Source: Sipunculus nudus
Taxonomy: Eukaryota; Annelida; Sipuncula; Golfingiida; Sipunculidae
Assembly: GCA_026874595.1 (NCBI GenBank)
Contig: CM049310.1
Span: 79,415,056 to 79,479,055, forward strand
Direction: 5' to 3'
Length of the DNA: 64,000 nt
The notes below the pieces were generated by a model that was not told where the DNA came from, did not search any database, and worked only from the letters and a program-made list of their open reading frames with translations. Both the position numbers and the translations under genes were made by a program. Positions 39,801 through 51,599 of this stretch are shown piece after piece (the stretch's first letter is position 1; every line of letters starts with the position of its first letter).

Positions 39801-40428
39801 ATTTTGCTGATATTATCGGTATTCCTATGATTCACAATGTTGTACAGATTCCGAATACAGAAGCGTGAAACAAGGAACAAGATATAGAAATTGCAGGCAG
39901 CTACAAAGTATCGAAATGACAGAAAGCTCTCGCCACAGTAAGCCTGTTTTTTCAATACAAAATTCGTTTTAAGCAAACCGATCATTGACAATGAAACATA
40001 CAAGAACAAAGGTTGAAAATTGTAATTTAACCATAGACAATTAACCGCCAAATGTATGCTATATTTTATATTTATATTAACCTAGAAGTTTGCTGTGCAA
40101 CACTCTTCAAGACCAAATTCTATTCTTTTTAGGCTATGAGTATGTTCACCGCCAGGAATCTTTCCTATCCGGAGCAGTATACGAGAAGCCCTGTCAATAT
40201 TTGAAACCAATCGACCAGCCAGGATACAGTAATTCAGATGTCAAAATCGACAGGCTCGCGTACGTTCGAATTCATTCTGTACAGGGCATTGGGGGAGAAT
40301 GGAGCTCCCTGCGAAGCACACATATGTTCAAAACATTGTCACTGCCATACTTTAAAGTGTTCCTTGGTTCCTCCTATGAGATGTTAGGGGTTAGGGCAGA
40401 AAATGAGTACAAACAGTTAAAAGACTAA
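36853..40428 (+). CDS. Gene B: three-Ig receptor with ITIM/ITAM-type tail
   Basis: Seven exons: 36853-36910 (signal), 37210-37557 (Ig1), 38564-38845 (Ig2), 39026-39313 (Ig3), 39633-39734 (TM), 39848-39937 and 40133-40428 (tail, stop TAA). All introns are GT/AG and phase 1, giving 487 residues. Ig1 has IWLNCP, strand C without Trp (MSIKYKK), SSWGHVQI and DSGIYTC; Ig2 (FTC, TTWEK, DAGMYVC) and Ig3 (LLC, FTWFY, DEGLYKC) are canonical. The TM segment is about 331-355, then RKCK. The 128-residue tail has eleven Tyr: ITIM-like SEYRSV (363), LAYVRI (433), LPYFKV (462), SSYEML (471); ITAM pair YEML (471) and YKQL (482) with seven residues between; YxNx at 372 and 421. It is predicted to be a cell-surface receptor binding SH2 proteins when phosphorylated. 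Gene E and three relics are relatives. Confidence 0.9.
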
Positions 40429-40488
40429 ACTCACAGGAATTGCACGTACATGTGTGTCATTTGTAGACCGGAGTTTTTCTTATAGAAA

Positions 40489-40494
40489 AATAAA
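40489..40494 (+). other. Polyadenylation signal of gene B
   Basis: AATAAA lies about 60 bases past the gene B stop codon, a usual distance for a short 3' untranslated region. Confidence 0.6.
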
Positions 40495-40499
40495 CAATA

Positions 40500-43080
40500 C
40501 CAAAACTGCGAGACTTTATTTGTCCTGTCTTATGTCAGTTGTTAAGGATCATAATTAAAAGTAACATTCTTAATCTGAGTGTGGCTAAAGTTCTAGTCAT
40601 CTGCTTAGAATTCATACTTTAAACATTATCTAATTTATGCAGCAGCTTGGATTTCATAACATTATTTAAAATTTCGTCAGGCAATAGTTTTCTAAATCGA
40701 GGATGGCCTGCTGCCTTTGCTTCAGACTATTTATAGTGACCTCATTAAGCAGGCAAAAATAATAACAAGTTGATCTCCCTGAGTGAAAGCTTGATCGACT
40801 CTGGTTAAACATGAGTGAAAGGAATGTTCAATAGTTATACTCGATTCCTTTAAATGCAGAATTGTGTTACAATTGAACGATTTTTTTCTCTTTAGATTAA
40901 TATATATTTTACATTCAAATTTGTCCCAGCACTTTCCTCCTGTTAGAAAAGAGCACTGTAATATTCCCGTCATAAATACGGTCGGATGGTACATGGCAAT
41001 GCGCATTTAAACCATAACATTCAATGAAAATACACAAAAAATTCCTTTGTCAGTTTGGTGTAAGCGTAAGATTGTTTAGGTTTAGGTTTTGTATAAGTAT
41101 TTAAATAACAATTTAGTAACACATGCATTACCATGTTCCGACAGTTTTATTAGCAATACGGACAACGAAGTAATTCTGACAGACACAACTTTTTCATGTT
41201 CATATCCCCAGCCTCGAATAATGTGATACATATGATGTTTATTTGTGACACAAAACTTCTAATGAACAAATCACAATAAACAATTGTAATGCATGCATTA
41301 TTGTTGATTGTGTTTTTTTTTAAAAATAAAGTGGTTAAAGTAAACAAAATCTGTTTTCTGAGTTTCAGTTTTATCTACAATTTTGGACTTATAACAGCTG
41401 TATCTAGGTGCCCCTATTCTTCTTAATTTGGAATGCTGTGGGGATTCAGATTTGAACAAGTGACCTAAAGGTCAGGCCTTACATTGAATAAAATATTGGG
41501 CATAACACAAAGAAAAGAGTAAACATTAACATATCATGAATACAGTTATTCAAAAATGTAATATTCCTGTGACATTTTACGGTGTATGTCGAGTCAGCTA
41601 GTTTTTACTTGAAGTACTGAAATACCTCATGTCAAGAATCCTGTGTTTAGTAAATTTATTTTCGAATAAAGAAGCCATTTTGGAAATCAACCATTCAATT
41701 AACAAGATTTTAATTTCTCTTGGTTTAAGATAGAGTTAATCATAACTATGAAAGCTTAAACTTGAATATATTCTGAACAATTCAGAAATATGCAGATAAT
41801 ACTCATTATAAGCTCATATCATGGAGCATAAGCTTCTATGGTTATCCTCTCTGGAGGGAGAAATGATCACACAGCTGCAACATGGTCAAATATGATGCCA
41901 AATTAGGAAATGATTTGTGCACGGTGAACAAAATCAAATTCCTCTCAGAATAGCACTTATATTAGTGCTTCTTTAATTAATTAATTAATGTTTTTATTAC
42001 ACAACGACATGTCGAATTACGTTTATTCGCAAATGACAATTTATTTCCTGTAACTTTGGTATTGCATGTCACATTTACTAACCAAAAATCCGATTTGCAG
42101 ATAGAAAGTGACGTAGCATCTGGGTCACGAGGTCAAATGTCTGGAAATATGCGGCACATATATAACGTTATGCGTAGGCAAACTATTTACTAGAAAATTC
42201 ATGCACTTTCCCGACTCTTGCATCCTATTTTCCGGATGTTTTATTGATGACCGAATCTTCCATGATCGTCTTTATGATAGGACTGCATGTTCGGGCAGTG
42301 GACATCGTCGAAAGATTGTCAAATTTCACAGCAGTTGAGGTTTTTGATCGGGTATTGCTTCCAGTGCTCTCAAAACCTCCAGCTTTTCATGGAACTTTAA
42401 AGGGGTTTTCCACCCTTAAACACCGTTAACAGCCCGTGCTTCATATCGTCTCAGCGCATATGTCACGAAAGTGTAAACTGAAAAAAAATTTGCCCTTGTT
42501 AACATACAAAGAAACGCAATGAACTGGATTAACGTTGTTTCTTTAGACATTAATTAGCTAAGTGCCAGTGAGTGATCCGCATGCATATCTGTATTTGCGT
42601 GCCGCGCACAGGAGGGAGATGAAATTATTTGATACGCCTGAGTGATTACAGGCTCTTGGCCTCATTGATCTTCTGGTCGGTGTTTGATGTGATATTAACT
42701 GAGACCTGGTATCACTTTCAAGGGTTGCAAGCATGACAATAATAGGGATAATGACAATATTCAACGATATTGAAAGGTCAGATTTACTATTGTATATACA
42801 GGAAATGGTTTAGGATGTCCTATTTATGTGACAATAAACGGGATTTTATATTAACCGAAATGACACAAAGTGGGTTTGACTGTATAATTACTATAGGAAA
42901 GCGGGAAAGACTATGCAAGGTCACAGAAAGGCGTTCATGTCAGGTGACATGTCAGTCTGGTGAACATTATTTATGGCACGTCTGATTATGGTTGGTTTAG
43001 TGCTTTATGAAATAAAGGTGAAAGGTCCTCCCATTTAAATATAAAATTTAAAAAGCATTACAAAAAAATTGCAGAAATAA
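40500..43080. other. Non-coding stretch between gene B and retroelement
   Basis: No gene recognised. Short frames at 40731-41006 minus, 42244-42429 plus and 42770-42985 plus have no support. Confidence 0.4.
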
Positions 43081-44149
43081 CCTTTTCGTGACACCTAACT
43101 TCTAAAACGGCACGGACTTGTTGCAACAGGTTTTGAGTGAGATAAGCTCCCTGAAAAAGTGCGCAAAACAGCTTAGCCCCAGACATTGTGGCTCTCAAAG
43201 CCAAACATAACAAGGCTGAACCTATTGCCAGGGAAAGCGATTGGGAGATAATATGACTGAAACAATTTACTCGTGCGATTCACATACACAAACTGATGCC
43301 CAGCAAAGGAGCAAGGTGGGTGGAACCCTGCTCATCAGACCATTTGGAGCAAATAGTGGGGACGGTAGTTCCCATTCTCACCATCTAGGGACAGTGCAGC
43401 TACCGGTAATAGGGACATAGAGGCACATTGGTGGGCCCCCAGTGACTGTCTGAAAACATACGGTTAGATCCTCAATATTTATTAAATCACTCTCATAAGG
43501 TATTCAAAAGGGACTTCTAGCAAATGGCAGAGATTATTTGTCGCTCAGCCAGGTATATAGAGACAGGACTGTAGGTACTCAGCTGCTGTGAACCATCAGA
43601 GGAAGTGAAAGACTTTTCTGTTGTATTAGGGCACATCTGGAATATCTCGAATGTGAGTACAGCTGTTTAGCAGTGTCTATTGACAATTTCAGAGAGGTGT
43701 CACTCAATTACCGGAGAATTAAGAGTCGAACAACAGGGATGACTACTGGATACCTGAAGTATCTGAAATTAGCCCAGGAGATTACTGCCTAAACAGAGGG
43801 TACAGCCTACGATTGTGATCGCCGTGAACGTGATAATTCTCGTGGAATTCGCGGTGGGCAGAATTTTCGTTAAAGATACTTTACACGCAGAGGTCGCCAC
43901 AGGAAGGATTATGGTCTATATACAACATAATCAGATAAAAAAGTCAGCTCCCAGCTTCTCCCCCTAACAGAAGTGAACATGAACCATGATATTTATAGCC
44001 GCCTCGTTATCAGGATGTATCGACGCATGGAAAGAAATAGATGCTCTTGAGTATCTGCTAGATCGGTAATCAAGAGGGATTACTATCCCATATGACGCGA
44101 ACATCCCTGTACGCGAAATTTATTTCACTTGAACTGTAAACTTTGATAT

Positions 44150-44814
44150 CAACTTGTGTCATATCAGGGAATGTCACACCGCCCATATATATATATATAT
44201 ATCCAGTTTAGGAGTGGTGCCTAAACAGAGCAGAATAGAACTTCATCTTTTTTTCGACCTCCAAAAACTAAACTCGTACTGTACTCAAACTAAATTTTGT
44301 TATGAGGATATTGAAACGGTGTGTGATTTTGTGAATTATGATAAAAGCCTGTTAACTGTTGATCATGAAAATAACATCTACCACATTCCTGTTAACCTAA
44401 TGTACTGCGTATTTCTAGGAATATACTGGAGAAACAAATACTATGTTTTTTAATGGAATGCCTTTTGGTGGTAATTTTAGTCAATAATTTTTCTGTAAGG
44501 TAGTACCCGTTATGGTGCAGCACCTCAGAGATCAGCCACAGAGTCTACGCATAGCAAACATTGTTGATGATTTCTTAATGTCCCATAAAGACATTTTTGA
44601 ACAAGAGAAGAGCTGTTTATTGAGCACACTATGCAGATTTGGCTGGTATATTAATGGGAAAAGTTATCTCTTCAGCCAAGGACCAGCTTTTGTTTTTTGT
44701 TTTAAGGTACTCACACACTGGATAAGGTACTTCAGTTATCAAGATTGCTTCCCTCAGAATATGGCTAAGGAGATATATTCACTGTGTGTTAACGGCTCCT
44801 GTAGTCCCGACTAG
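44150..44814 (+). pseudogene. Reverse transcriptase remnant of the retroelement
   Basis: Frame 44154-44453 contains SLGVVPKQS and FFDLQKLNS, typical of the fingers region of DIRS-type RT. After a frame change, NGMPFGG (near 44450-44475) is the PFG box. Frame 44512-44814 contains IVDDFLMSH, the catalytic DD box, followed by a thumb-like region with GWYINGKSYLF. The break at the F-stop near 44450 and the stop inside the palm show it is dead. Confidence 0.75.
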
Positions 44815-45049
44815 AGTGCTTGGAAGAGTTAATGGGAAATGCAGCTCCATAACCGATCTTATTCTTTCGGAATTACTGCTACGGAATGTGTTTCGCATAC
44901 TCAAAAGCAAATCAGCATAGGCATCGCTTTTGTCTCTCGATACTGCTGCTAAACAAGACCTACAGTACTCGTATTAAAGTGTGGAGGCCTCGAACGGACG
45001 GTTCTCAACTACACGGCCAATAGAAGCCTAGGCAGTAAAAGTGCAAATG

Positions 45050-45720
45050 TTTGGGGATTTGCATGCCTCAACCAGGGAATGGCCTGATACTGAGATCCAT
45101 GGCTGTCAATATCAGTGAGAACAACTGTTCTCTGTTATCATTCAAAGCAGAATTCGCAGGACAGTCCATTCAAATACTATCAGATAATGTGAGCACTCTA
45201 GCCAATATAAACTTTCAGGGCGGCTCCAGCCAGGTCCTAACACAAGAAGCACGTGCTGTGTGGAGTGTAGCCACACAAAACAATATAGTTCTATTACTTC
45301 GCTATCTACGGGGCCTGGAGAATTTTCATGCAGACAGACTGTTGCGCATAGAAAGCAAGTAAACATTGGTAAAAACTTTTTCAGGCAACAGACGAAAAAT
45401 TGGCGCCATACACTGTGGACAGATTTGCAGATATGACCAACACGCAGCTACCTGTGTACATCTGTCGCTATAATGATCCATATTACAGCGGAGTAGATAC
45501 TTTGAGTCAGTGCGACAGGGCACTCAACAACAATTGGGTATGTCCACCTTTCTGCCTGATACCCCAGGTGTTGAGAGTTCTGCAAAACCAGAAAGCAGAC
45601 ATCTGTTATCGCCTCCTGGTGACAGTGCCAGCCACATCACTTATTACCCCTGGCAATGTCTTCGGCTCCACCTGTGAAACTTCCAATGAATGCCAGGACT
45701 GTACTGTTACGGAATCCTAG
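45050..45720 (+). pseudogene. RNase H and downstream domain of the retroelement
   Basis: Frame 45051-45362 has FKAEFAGQSIQILSDN, INFQGGSSQ and ENFHADRLLR, the usual order for DIRS/Ngaro RNase H (a D in SDN and the terminal ADRL box). After a frame change, 45400-45720 has YTVDRFADMTNTQLP, YNDPYYSGVD and NWVCPPFCLIPQVL, the conserved segment that follows RNase H in these elements. Confidence 0.8.
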
Positions 45721-45939
45721 AATGAAAAAGTTCGCCTTGAGGTAAGCTGGTGCCTCAGACTGCGACAACGAGGTTGGCCCGATATTGCAGTGGCAAAGGT
45801 TCCATTGGCATGGCCTCCTTCTACCTCAACATGTTACAACCATGCCATTAATCAATTAAGACTGTTCTGTAGCAATAGTGGGCAAGATTTCCCACCTGTA
45901 TCCGATTCTGTAATAACTAATTTCTCAGTTATCTAGCAA

Positions 45940-46790
45940 GTGAGAGGGCCGGTCCACGATCAGCGATCAACACTGCACTGGCTTCAATTTCAAACCTCCA
46001 CAAGGCCTATGTTTTACCTTGATCTCGCATGTAATGCAGATATAAAATTACTCGGTAACAGGGATTTGGTGAAAGCCCACACTGGTGCGCCTATGAAGAA
46101 GTCAAGGGTAATGCCAGTTGCTCAATTTATGTCAATGTCCTGGTTTCTGTCATGGTCGGAGGATGATAGCCTGAAGATTAAAGATTTTCGCCCAAAGACG
46201 ATTTCATTACAGGCTTTAACGCAAATGCTGAGACCATCTGACATTGCACCATATGGTCGATGGTTCAGTCTCCGAAACAATACAGTTGAGCCTGTGATCT
46301 TCAGCAATGACTGTGTAAACTCTTTGGATAATAGCACGTTAAAGCTGCTTTTCATTGGAATAAATATGTCTCTAGTCAGGCAGGATTTGAAATGCTGCTG
46401 TCTCCTGCAGAACATTGTAAAGTCGACCCTGTAGGGGTTCAACTACACTACATGGAGCGTGCATCAGGGATCGGTCCACCTTATGATCGATCCGTGTTCC
46501 TTACATTGAAGGCTGCGTATCGACAGATTACAGCTAATACTGTGGCACAAGTCATGAATGATGCTATTCGACGAGCAGGTCTGGGATACCTAGGATATTC
46601 CGCTAAAGATTTTCGACCTACCGGTGCCACAATAGCTATTGACAATGATAAAAATCCTGATGTGGCGATGCGGACGAGACGCTTGAAAACTCTGTGTTCT
46701 TTGAACATTTCGTTCATAGCCCTCCGCCAGAGTACTACAGTCAAAAATTTATTGATCATGATCAGGGGTTTTTTTGCATTGAAATATTGA
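45940..46790 (+). pseudogene. Tyrosine recombinase remnant of the retroelement
   Basis: Frame 45940-46434 carries ISLQALTQMLRPSDIA, the box I arginine region. Frame 46392-46790 continues with RSVFLTLKAAYRQITANT and AKDFRPTGATIAI, the box II region, in which the HxxR histidine is replaced by Lys while the Arg remains. A further one-base shift moves the C-terminal part, FFEHFVHSPPPEYY with the candidate nucleophile tyrosine, into another frame. Frame breaks and loss of the box II His both predict an inactive enzyme. Confidence 0.8.
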
Positions 46791-46795
46791 AATTA

Positions 46796-47821
46796 ATTAC
46801 ATGGCTGGTTGTGCAAACACCGTTTTGGAACCCTGGTAATGTGACTTTATAGACACACGCTATTATTTGTGGCTTGTTACCATTTTTGCTCATGATTCTT
46901 TAATTATAATTTACGTTAGATTCTTTCAAGTTAAATTTATTTTTCGGTAATGGGTTTTATCTCGTCATTCATTTCTCAACCACTGGACTCTATTAAGGCA
47001 ATTTCTTGAGTAAAAGTATGAAGTTATTTTAAGCCTGTCCTTATTTTGTTATATATATATATATATTGCGAGCAATCAACCTAGCTGACTAATCTTACGA
47101 TGACTCTGATCAGTCCTCGACTGATGCCAGCATACAGCTTTTCGAAAAAAAGAAAGATAAAATGAATGTTCCTCTATAATCTCCGTATCCTCCATAGGCA
47201 GCAGTTACGCTATGCTCAACTATTCGCTACACTGCCAACTGCAATAAACCGCGGCTGCCGCTCACGTTTGGCCACCTGGCGATGCTGTGTCTGTGGAACT
47301 CCCCCTGCGTAATACTAGTATTTAACCAATCACATTGCAGGTATCACCAGCACAATCGGATGTTTTTCGAGGTACAGGTCACTTTGCACTACGTTCGAAA
47401 GCGCTTGGTAGACAGACTTTTTCCACCCCTGTTGGAATACACACGATGCAATCGTCAATTTCAACTGATTTACTCTATACTGATTTGCTGGTGTTGCCTG
47501 AGGTCAGTTATCTCCCATTGTCTGCATATTTCCTCTCTTGCAGTGCTACCCGGGCGCAGCCATGTTTGTTTACACGCTTAACCAATCAGATTTCTTCTAC
47601 CAGTTCTGCAGATTTGTTTAAACGCAGAGTTTATCTAGCGCAATCTGACTCGGTGTTTGGCACCTTGTCGAACATGAAGAACCTGCTATCTCTCACAGCT
47701 TGTGAGTGGACGGTCACCAGGAGGTGATCAGAGCGTATGATCCCCGTATCATTCTGATTGTATATTTAAATGATTCCTTGATCTACGGATCAACACCTAT
47801 AGCTTTATTAGATCGACTGGG

Positions 47822-47895
<74 letters not shown>

Positions 47896-48757
47896 TTAAT
47901 TAATTCAAACATGTGCAAAAAATCATATTCACAATCAGCAAGTTCAATGGAAACATCATGATAATAAAAATAATTCTATTCAACATAGTATTCTTTCAAT
48001 TCCGACAGATTGAAGAAGTTCCGTATATAATTTTATGGCTAAAGCATTTTTATTTACTGACTTTTCCGAGGAAAAGTTGAAAAGGCTACCTAGGATGGAA
48101 GAAAGTAGTTCAAAACAGATGTGTTCCCAGTTTCCTTCCTTCTGATCAAGTCGATGTGACTCCAGGTCGGAGTATCTCAATGTTCTGTCCTTTTCCACTG
48201 AACAAAACTTTTTATATATAGATAAAGTTGTCTTCAATGGCTAAGCATATTTAGCACACAACTCGGTATATAAAAATGAATACAAATACAAATAGTGTAA
48301 CCCATAAGAACATTAATGCCAAAAAATAGTAAATATAAAGAAATAAAAATATGCAACGTTCATAATATCTGGCTGCAACATATTAGAAAGAACATGATAT
48401 AAAAAATGTCAACATTGTTTATTCCAAAAGGTTTCGAGCGTTGCATCCAATGAATGACTGGAAAGGGGAAACCATAGTATTCCTTATTCCAGGTATTATT
48501 AGGTTCACTGTGACGAATGTTTAGATTTCGATCACCACATATTTATATTGAGCAGGGTTTCTGAGTTCAAGCAGGTGCATTTAAGAACGCCTGCCAACAG
48601 AACGTGTTCAGACAAGTAAAGTATGAGTCAGCCTGTCATGAGGTGTAAAATGGCGTCCCCGTAGGCAATTTCCTGTCTCATATACGGATAGCTATACCAT
48701 ATCTTCTACTGATTGCAGCGGGACCTCAGAAGGTATTTGAAGTAGGGGAAATACAAT
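46796..48757. other. Non-coding stretch, possibly 3' part of the retroelement
   Basis: The part from about 47090 to 47760 is GC-richer and open in two frames (47282-47581 and 47335-47727) but matches nothing I recognise; it may belong to the retroelement's terminal region or another repeat. A TA microsatellite follows at 47826-47892. The rest to 48757 is AT-rich without a gene. Confidence 0.35.
47826..47892. repeat. TA microsatellite
   Basis: About 67 bases of uninterrupted TA. Confidence 0.95.
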
Positions 48758-51001
48758 ATGAAGCTGCATAGACGGATGCAAACAGTAAGTTAATACAGTA
48801 AATACATTTGCCAACTTTCATCCTAGCATTGGTATGCGCCAGTTATGACGTAACATAACGATCACATATTTTAAGATTTTGAATGATTGTAATGTATGAA
48901 TATAGGCTATGTCCTATCCACATTTGAGATATGCCGAATCCTACCAATAAAATAAAATATAAATATAAATAAACAACTGTTCACAGGGCATCTGGACCCC
49001 TCCTGCAAGACTATCGAGCACTAGGAAAAACAATCTTTGGCTCGTTATCCTGCTATTTCTACCTTACAGCGAAAATTCACGGAAAGGTATGTACAAAAGT
49101 AATTTACAAAATACAAATAACATATCGATAGCTACAACTGCATGATTCCGGCAGGTTTAATATTGATTTAAATAGAGAAAATATTTATATATATATGTAT
49201 ATATGTATATCGCAGTGCTTGTGCCATCATTCTGGGGCGACGATAAGGTGCTCATGGATCCCACTGATGCAGTCAAATTGGACTGGTTTGTCGAGCCCGG
49301 CAATACTTCAGTTTCATGGGTGCGGTGCTACCAAGGCAACGGACGAAACCCTTCGAACCATTTCCTGTCATACCACTTTAACTCTCAGAAAAAGTTTCTG
49401 GGAGGACCATTGGAAGGAAGAACGGACCTATGTCCATTCAATAACAGAGATGACACCCCATTTGCGATCAGAATCCTGTTAATGGGACCAAAGAAACCTG
49501 ACACCGGATGCTTCACTTGTGAAATTGATGTTGGAGGATCAGACCCCCTGGAGGCTAAGCTTATGCTGAGAGGTGATTAAAGTTAAACGTGTGCAGAATT
49601 AATACTCGATAAAGACATCTTGAATGTGAACGCTGTATTCATGCATATTGCCATAATGAAACGAGGAATGGACAGTCTTAAATGGTAAAATCGCACTTTG
49701 AAACATTAAACAAAGATATAAAATAATGTTTATTGTCAATCATACGTATAGTATTTTTTTTTCGATAGGGTGCGCTAAGCCACTTATTGCTTAAAACTAT
49801 AAAATATTGCACAATAACAATAGGTATTAAAATTGTAAAGTAGAAGAATGTATTTTTTTAAGAATCTCCAATGTAACATGTATTTTTATTCAGTTTATGG
49901 ACAAGGTACAAATGAAGTTTCGACATTGTCAGCAAATGTAAATAACTCTGGGTCAACATCTGGGAATATGACAGAAAGCAGACACTCCGAAAAGTTAGAT
50001 CATGGTATGTGACACATATGACAATGGTTTACAGGTCTACGCATGTCAATTTTGATCAAATATTGACTCTATTTTACTTTATTTATACGAACATTAATCC
50101 ATTGTTAACAATTATGTAAACTAACCCGCAACTACTATTACAGTTATTTTTAATATATATGTTTCTTAACCTTCGCCACATATATAAATTGCCTCTTACA
50201 TGTTAATATTCAATATGTGTAATTATTTAACAAATATCATTCTTATTCCGCATTAGCAGTAGGATATCTTTTCTATGGGTGTTTTTATAAGATGAACAGG
50301 ATTATACATAAAATTGTTGATTTCCTGATTTCAGAGGTTCGAGTAAATCGTTCAGAATGGACAGAGTTAGAAATTGGACTCCTCTGTGGCCTGGGGGCCT
50401 TGGTACTAATTTTCGGTGTTTTTGCTTTCGTCTTTGCATACAAGCACAATTTTTTCAGGCAAGAAAAAAAGTTGAAGTCCTATTCCAGGTAAAGAAGCAA
50501 TTAGTAATATTCATGTCATATATTTATTCATAATTCATAAGTCAATAAATATTTGCAGGGTTTTTCATAGTATTACCAAGTAAAAAGCCGCGAAATAGAT
50601 ATACACTCATATACAATTCTTAAAATACATGTGCCTCACAAGTATGCCATTCTTATAATATATATATATATATTTATATATATATTTGAATATATTTGCA
50701 GTATTTCCGTGATTCCTGAGCATCCATGATCAGTGTTTTGAAATTCTAACCTTGGCTGCTTCAAATACAATGGTAATTTATATTAAATTGTCATATAGAA
50801 CCGAGTATATCAGCAGGGTCTTGCTAAATGGCTTTATAGAACGTTCTGGGATATATCATTCAGTGAGTCGGAATACATATTAAACATTTTGTTTTATACT
50901 AAGGGCAACCATAGCCACTTGTATGTATCCTTGATTCAACTGAGGACAAATGTTTTCAATTATTGATATTTTATTAAATTTTATATAATATTTTATCATA
51001 T

Positions 51002-51046
<45 letters not shown>

Positions 51047-51113
51047 ACACATATATATTTAATACTTTGACGTTTTTGTTGCATTGTTAAGGTAATATTT
51101 CTTTTTCAGATGA
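48758..51113 (+). CDS. Gene C: class I single-Ig receptor with truncated tail
   Basis: Exons 48758-48784, 48987-49086, 49216-49572, 49894-50004, 50335-50488 and 51110-51113 (stop TGA), giving 250 residues. The first coding exon is only 27 nt; with the second it gives a signal sequence whose core, LWLVILLFL, follows about 25 mostly polar residues. The Ig domain (43-161) shows the class I pattern: LDWF (Trp66) for the B-strand Cys, SWVRC (Trp77, Cys80) in strand C and TGCFTC (Cys144) in strand F. A stalk with NNS and NMT sequons starts with VY as in gene A. The TM segment is about 212-234. The TM exon ends TCCAG where gene A has TCAG, so splicing runs into a stop at once; intron retention also stops after the same Arg. 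The tail is about 16 residues, basic, with one Tyr. Confidence 0.8.
51008..51042. repeat. TA microsatellite in last intron of gene C
   Basis: TA tract of about 35 bases, some 70 bases upstream of the final acceptor. Confidence 0.9.
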
Positions 51114-51204
51114 TTGTCTGACGGAGCCAAAAGAAGAAATAGAAAGACCTCCACAATATTGTTTCAGGAAAATACTCCACTCTATTCGAATATTTGTTGT
51201 TTAG
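51110..51204 (+). pseudogene. Out-of-frame former tail exon of gene C
   Basis: Behind a good acceptor (ctttttcag) the phase-1 frame is open for about 31 codons, starting DDCLTEPKEEIERPPQY and ending at TAG 51202-51204. The opening resembles the gene A tail (DVSLSPAEEV). The upstream TM exon now ends in phase 2, so this frame is not used and the exon serves as 3' untranslated sequence. The unused frame contains PPQY, a PPxY-type WW-domain ligand. Confidence 0.55.
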
Positions 51205-51583
51205 AAACTTTTACAAGAGTAATTCTAATAATTGTGCAACAGTGAGTTTATAAATAGATCACAGCCTGTGAAGGACTGTTATTAGGGCTTCCATGAATCA
51301 ATAGACATCGGGACACTCTCTCCTACACTTAATTCTGACTCTTGTAATTAACATCCACCTATTTATAACAGCCCTTCATCATGTAACCAACTAAACTTTA
51401 GGACACGTGACACATGTTAAATATAACCTGAAGCAGCTGACCTGCCTGAGACGAATCTATGACATCTATACATGAATGAATGTTTGAACGTGATGTGTAT
51501 GGATAGAGATTACTAACAAGTATGAAGGTGGTCGGCTGGTTATGAAATGTAGGTTAATGATTAACATGGTACCATATTGATGA

Positions 51584-51589
51584 AATAAA
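51584..51589 (+). other. Polyadenylation signal of gene C
   Basis: AATAAA about 380-470 bases past the gene C stop; the first good signal downstream of the last exon. Confidence 0.45.
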
Positions 51590-51599
51590 TTTCAATTTT

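Larger units (their letters stand above)
43085..46795 (+). mobile_element. Degenerate DIRS/Ngaro-type tyrosine-recombinase retroelement
   Basis: Plus-strand fragments occur in the order gag-like, reverse transcriptase (RT), RNase H, tyrosine recombinase. The gag-like part (about 43100-43950) ends in an Arg/Gly-rich stretch near 43840-43920. The interval is broken by stops and frame changes throughout, so it is inactive. The combination of an RT/RNase H with a downstream tyrosine recombinase instead of an integrase is diagnostic for this retrotransposon order. I could not identify the terminal repeats, so both boundaries are approximate and the choice between DIRS, PAT and Ngaro is open. It sits between genes B and C. 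Confidence 0.8.

Noticed and set aside
47282-47727. Two overlapping plus frames of 99 and 130 codons
   Set aside because: No motif recognised; may be part of the retroelement end. Not called as a gene.
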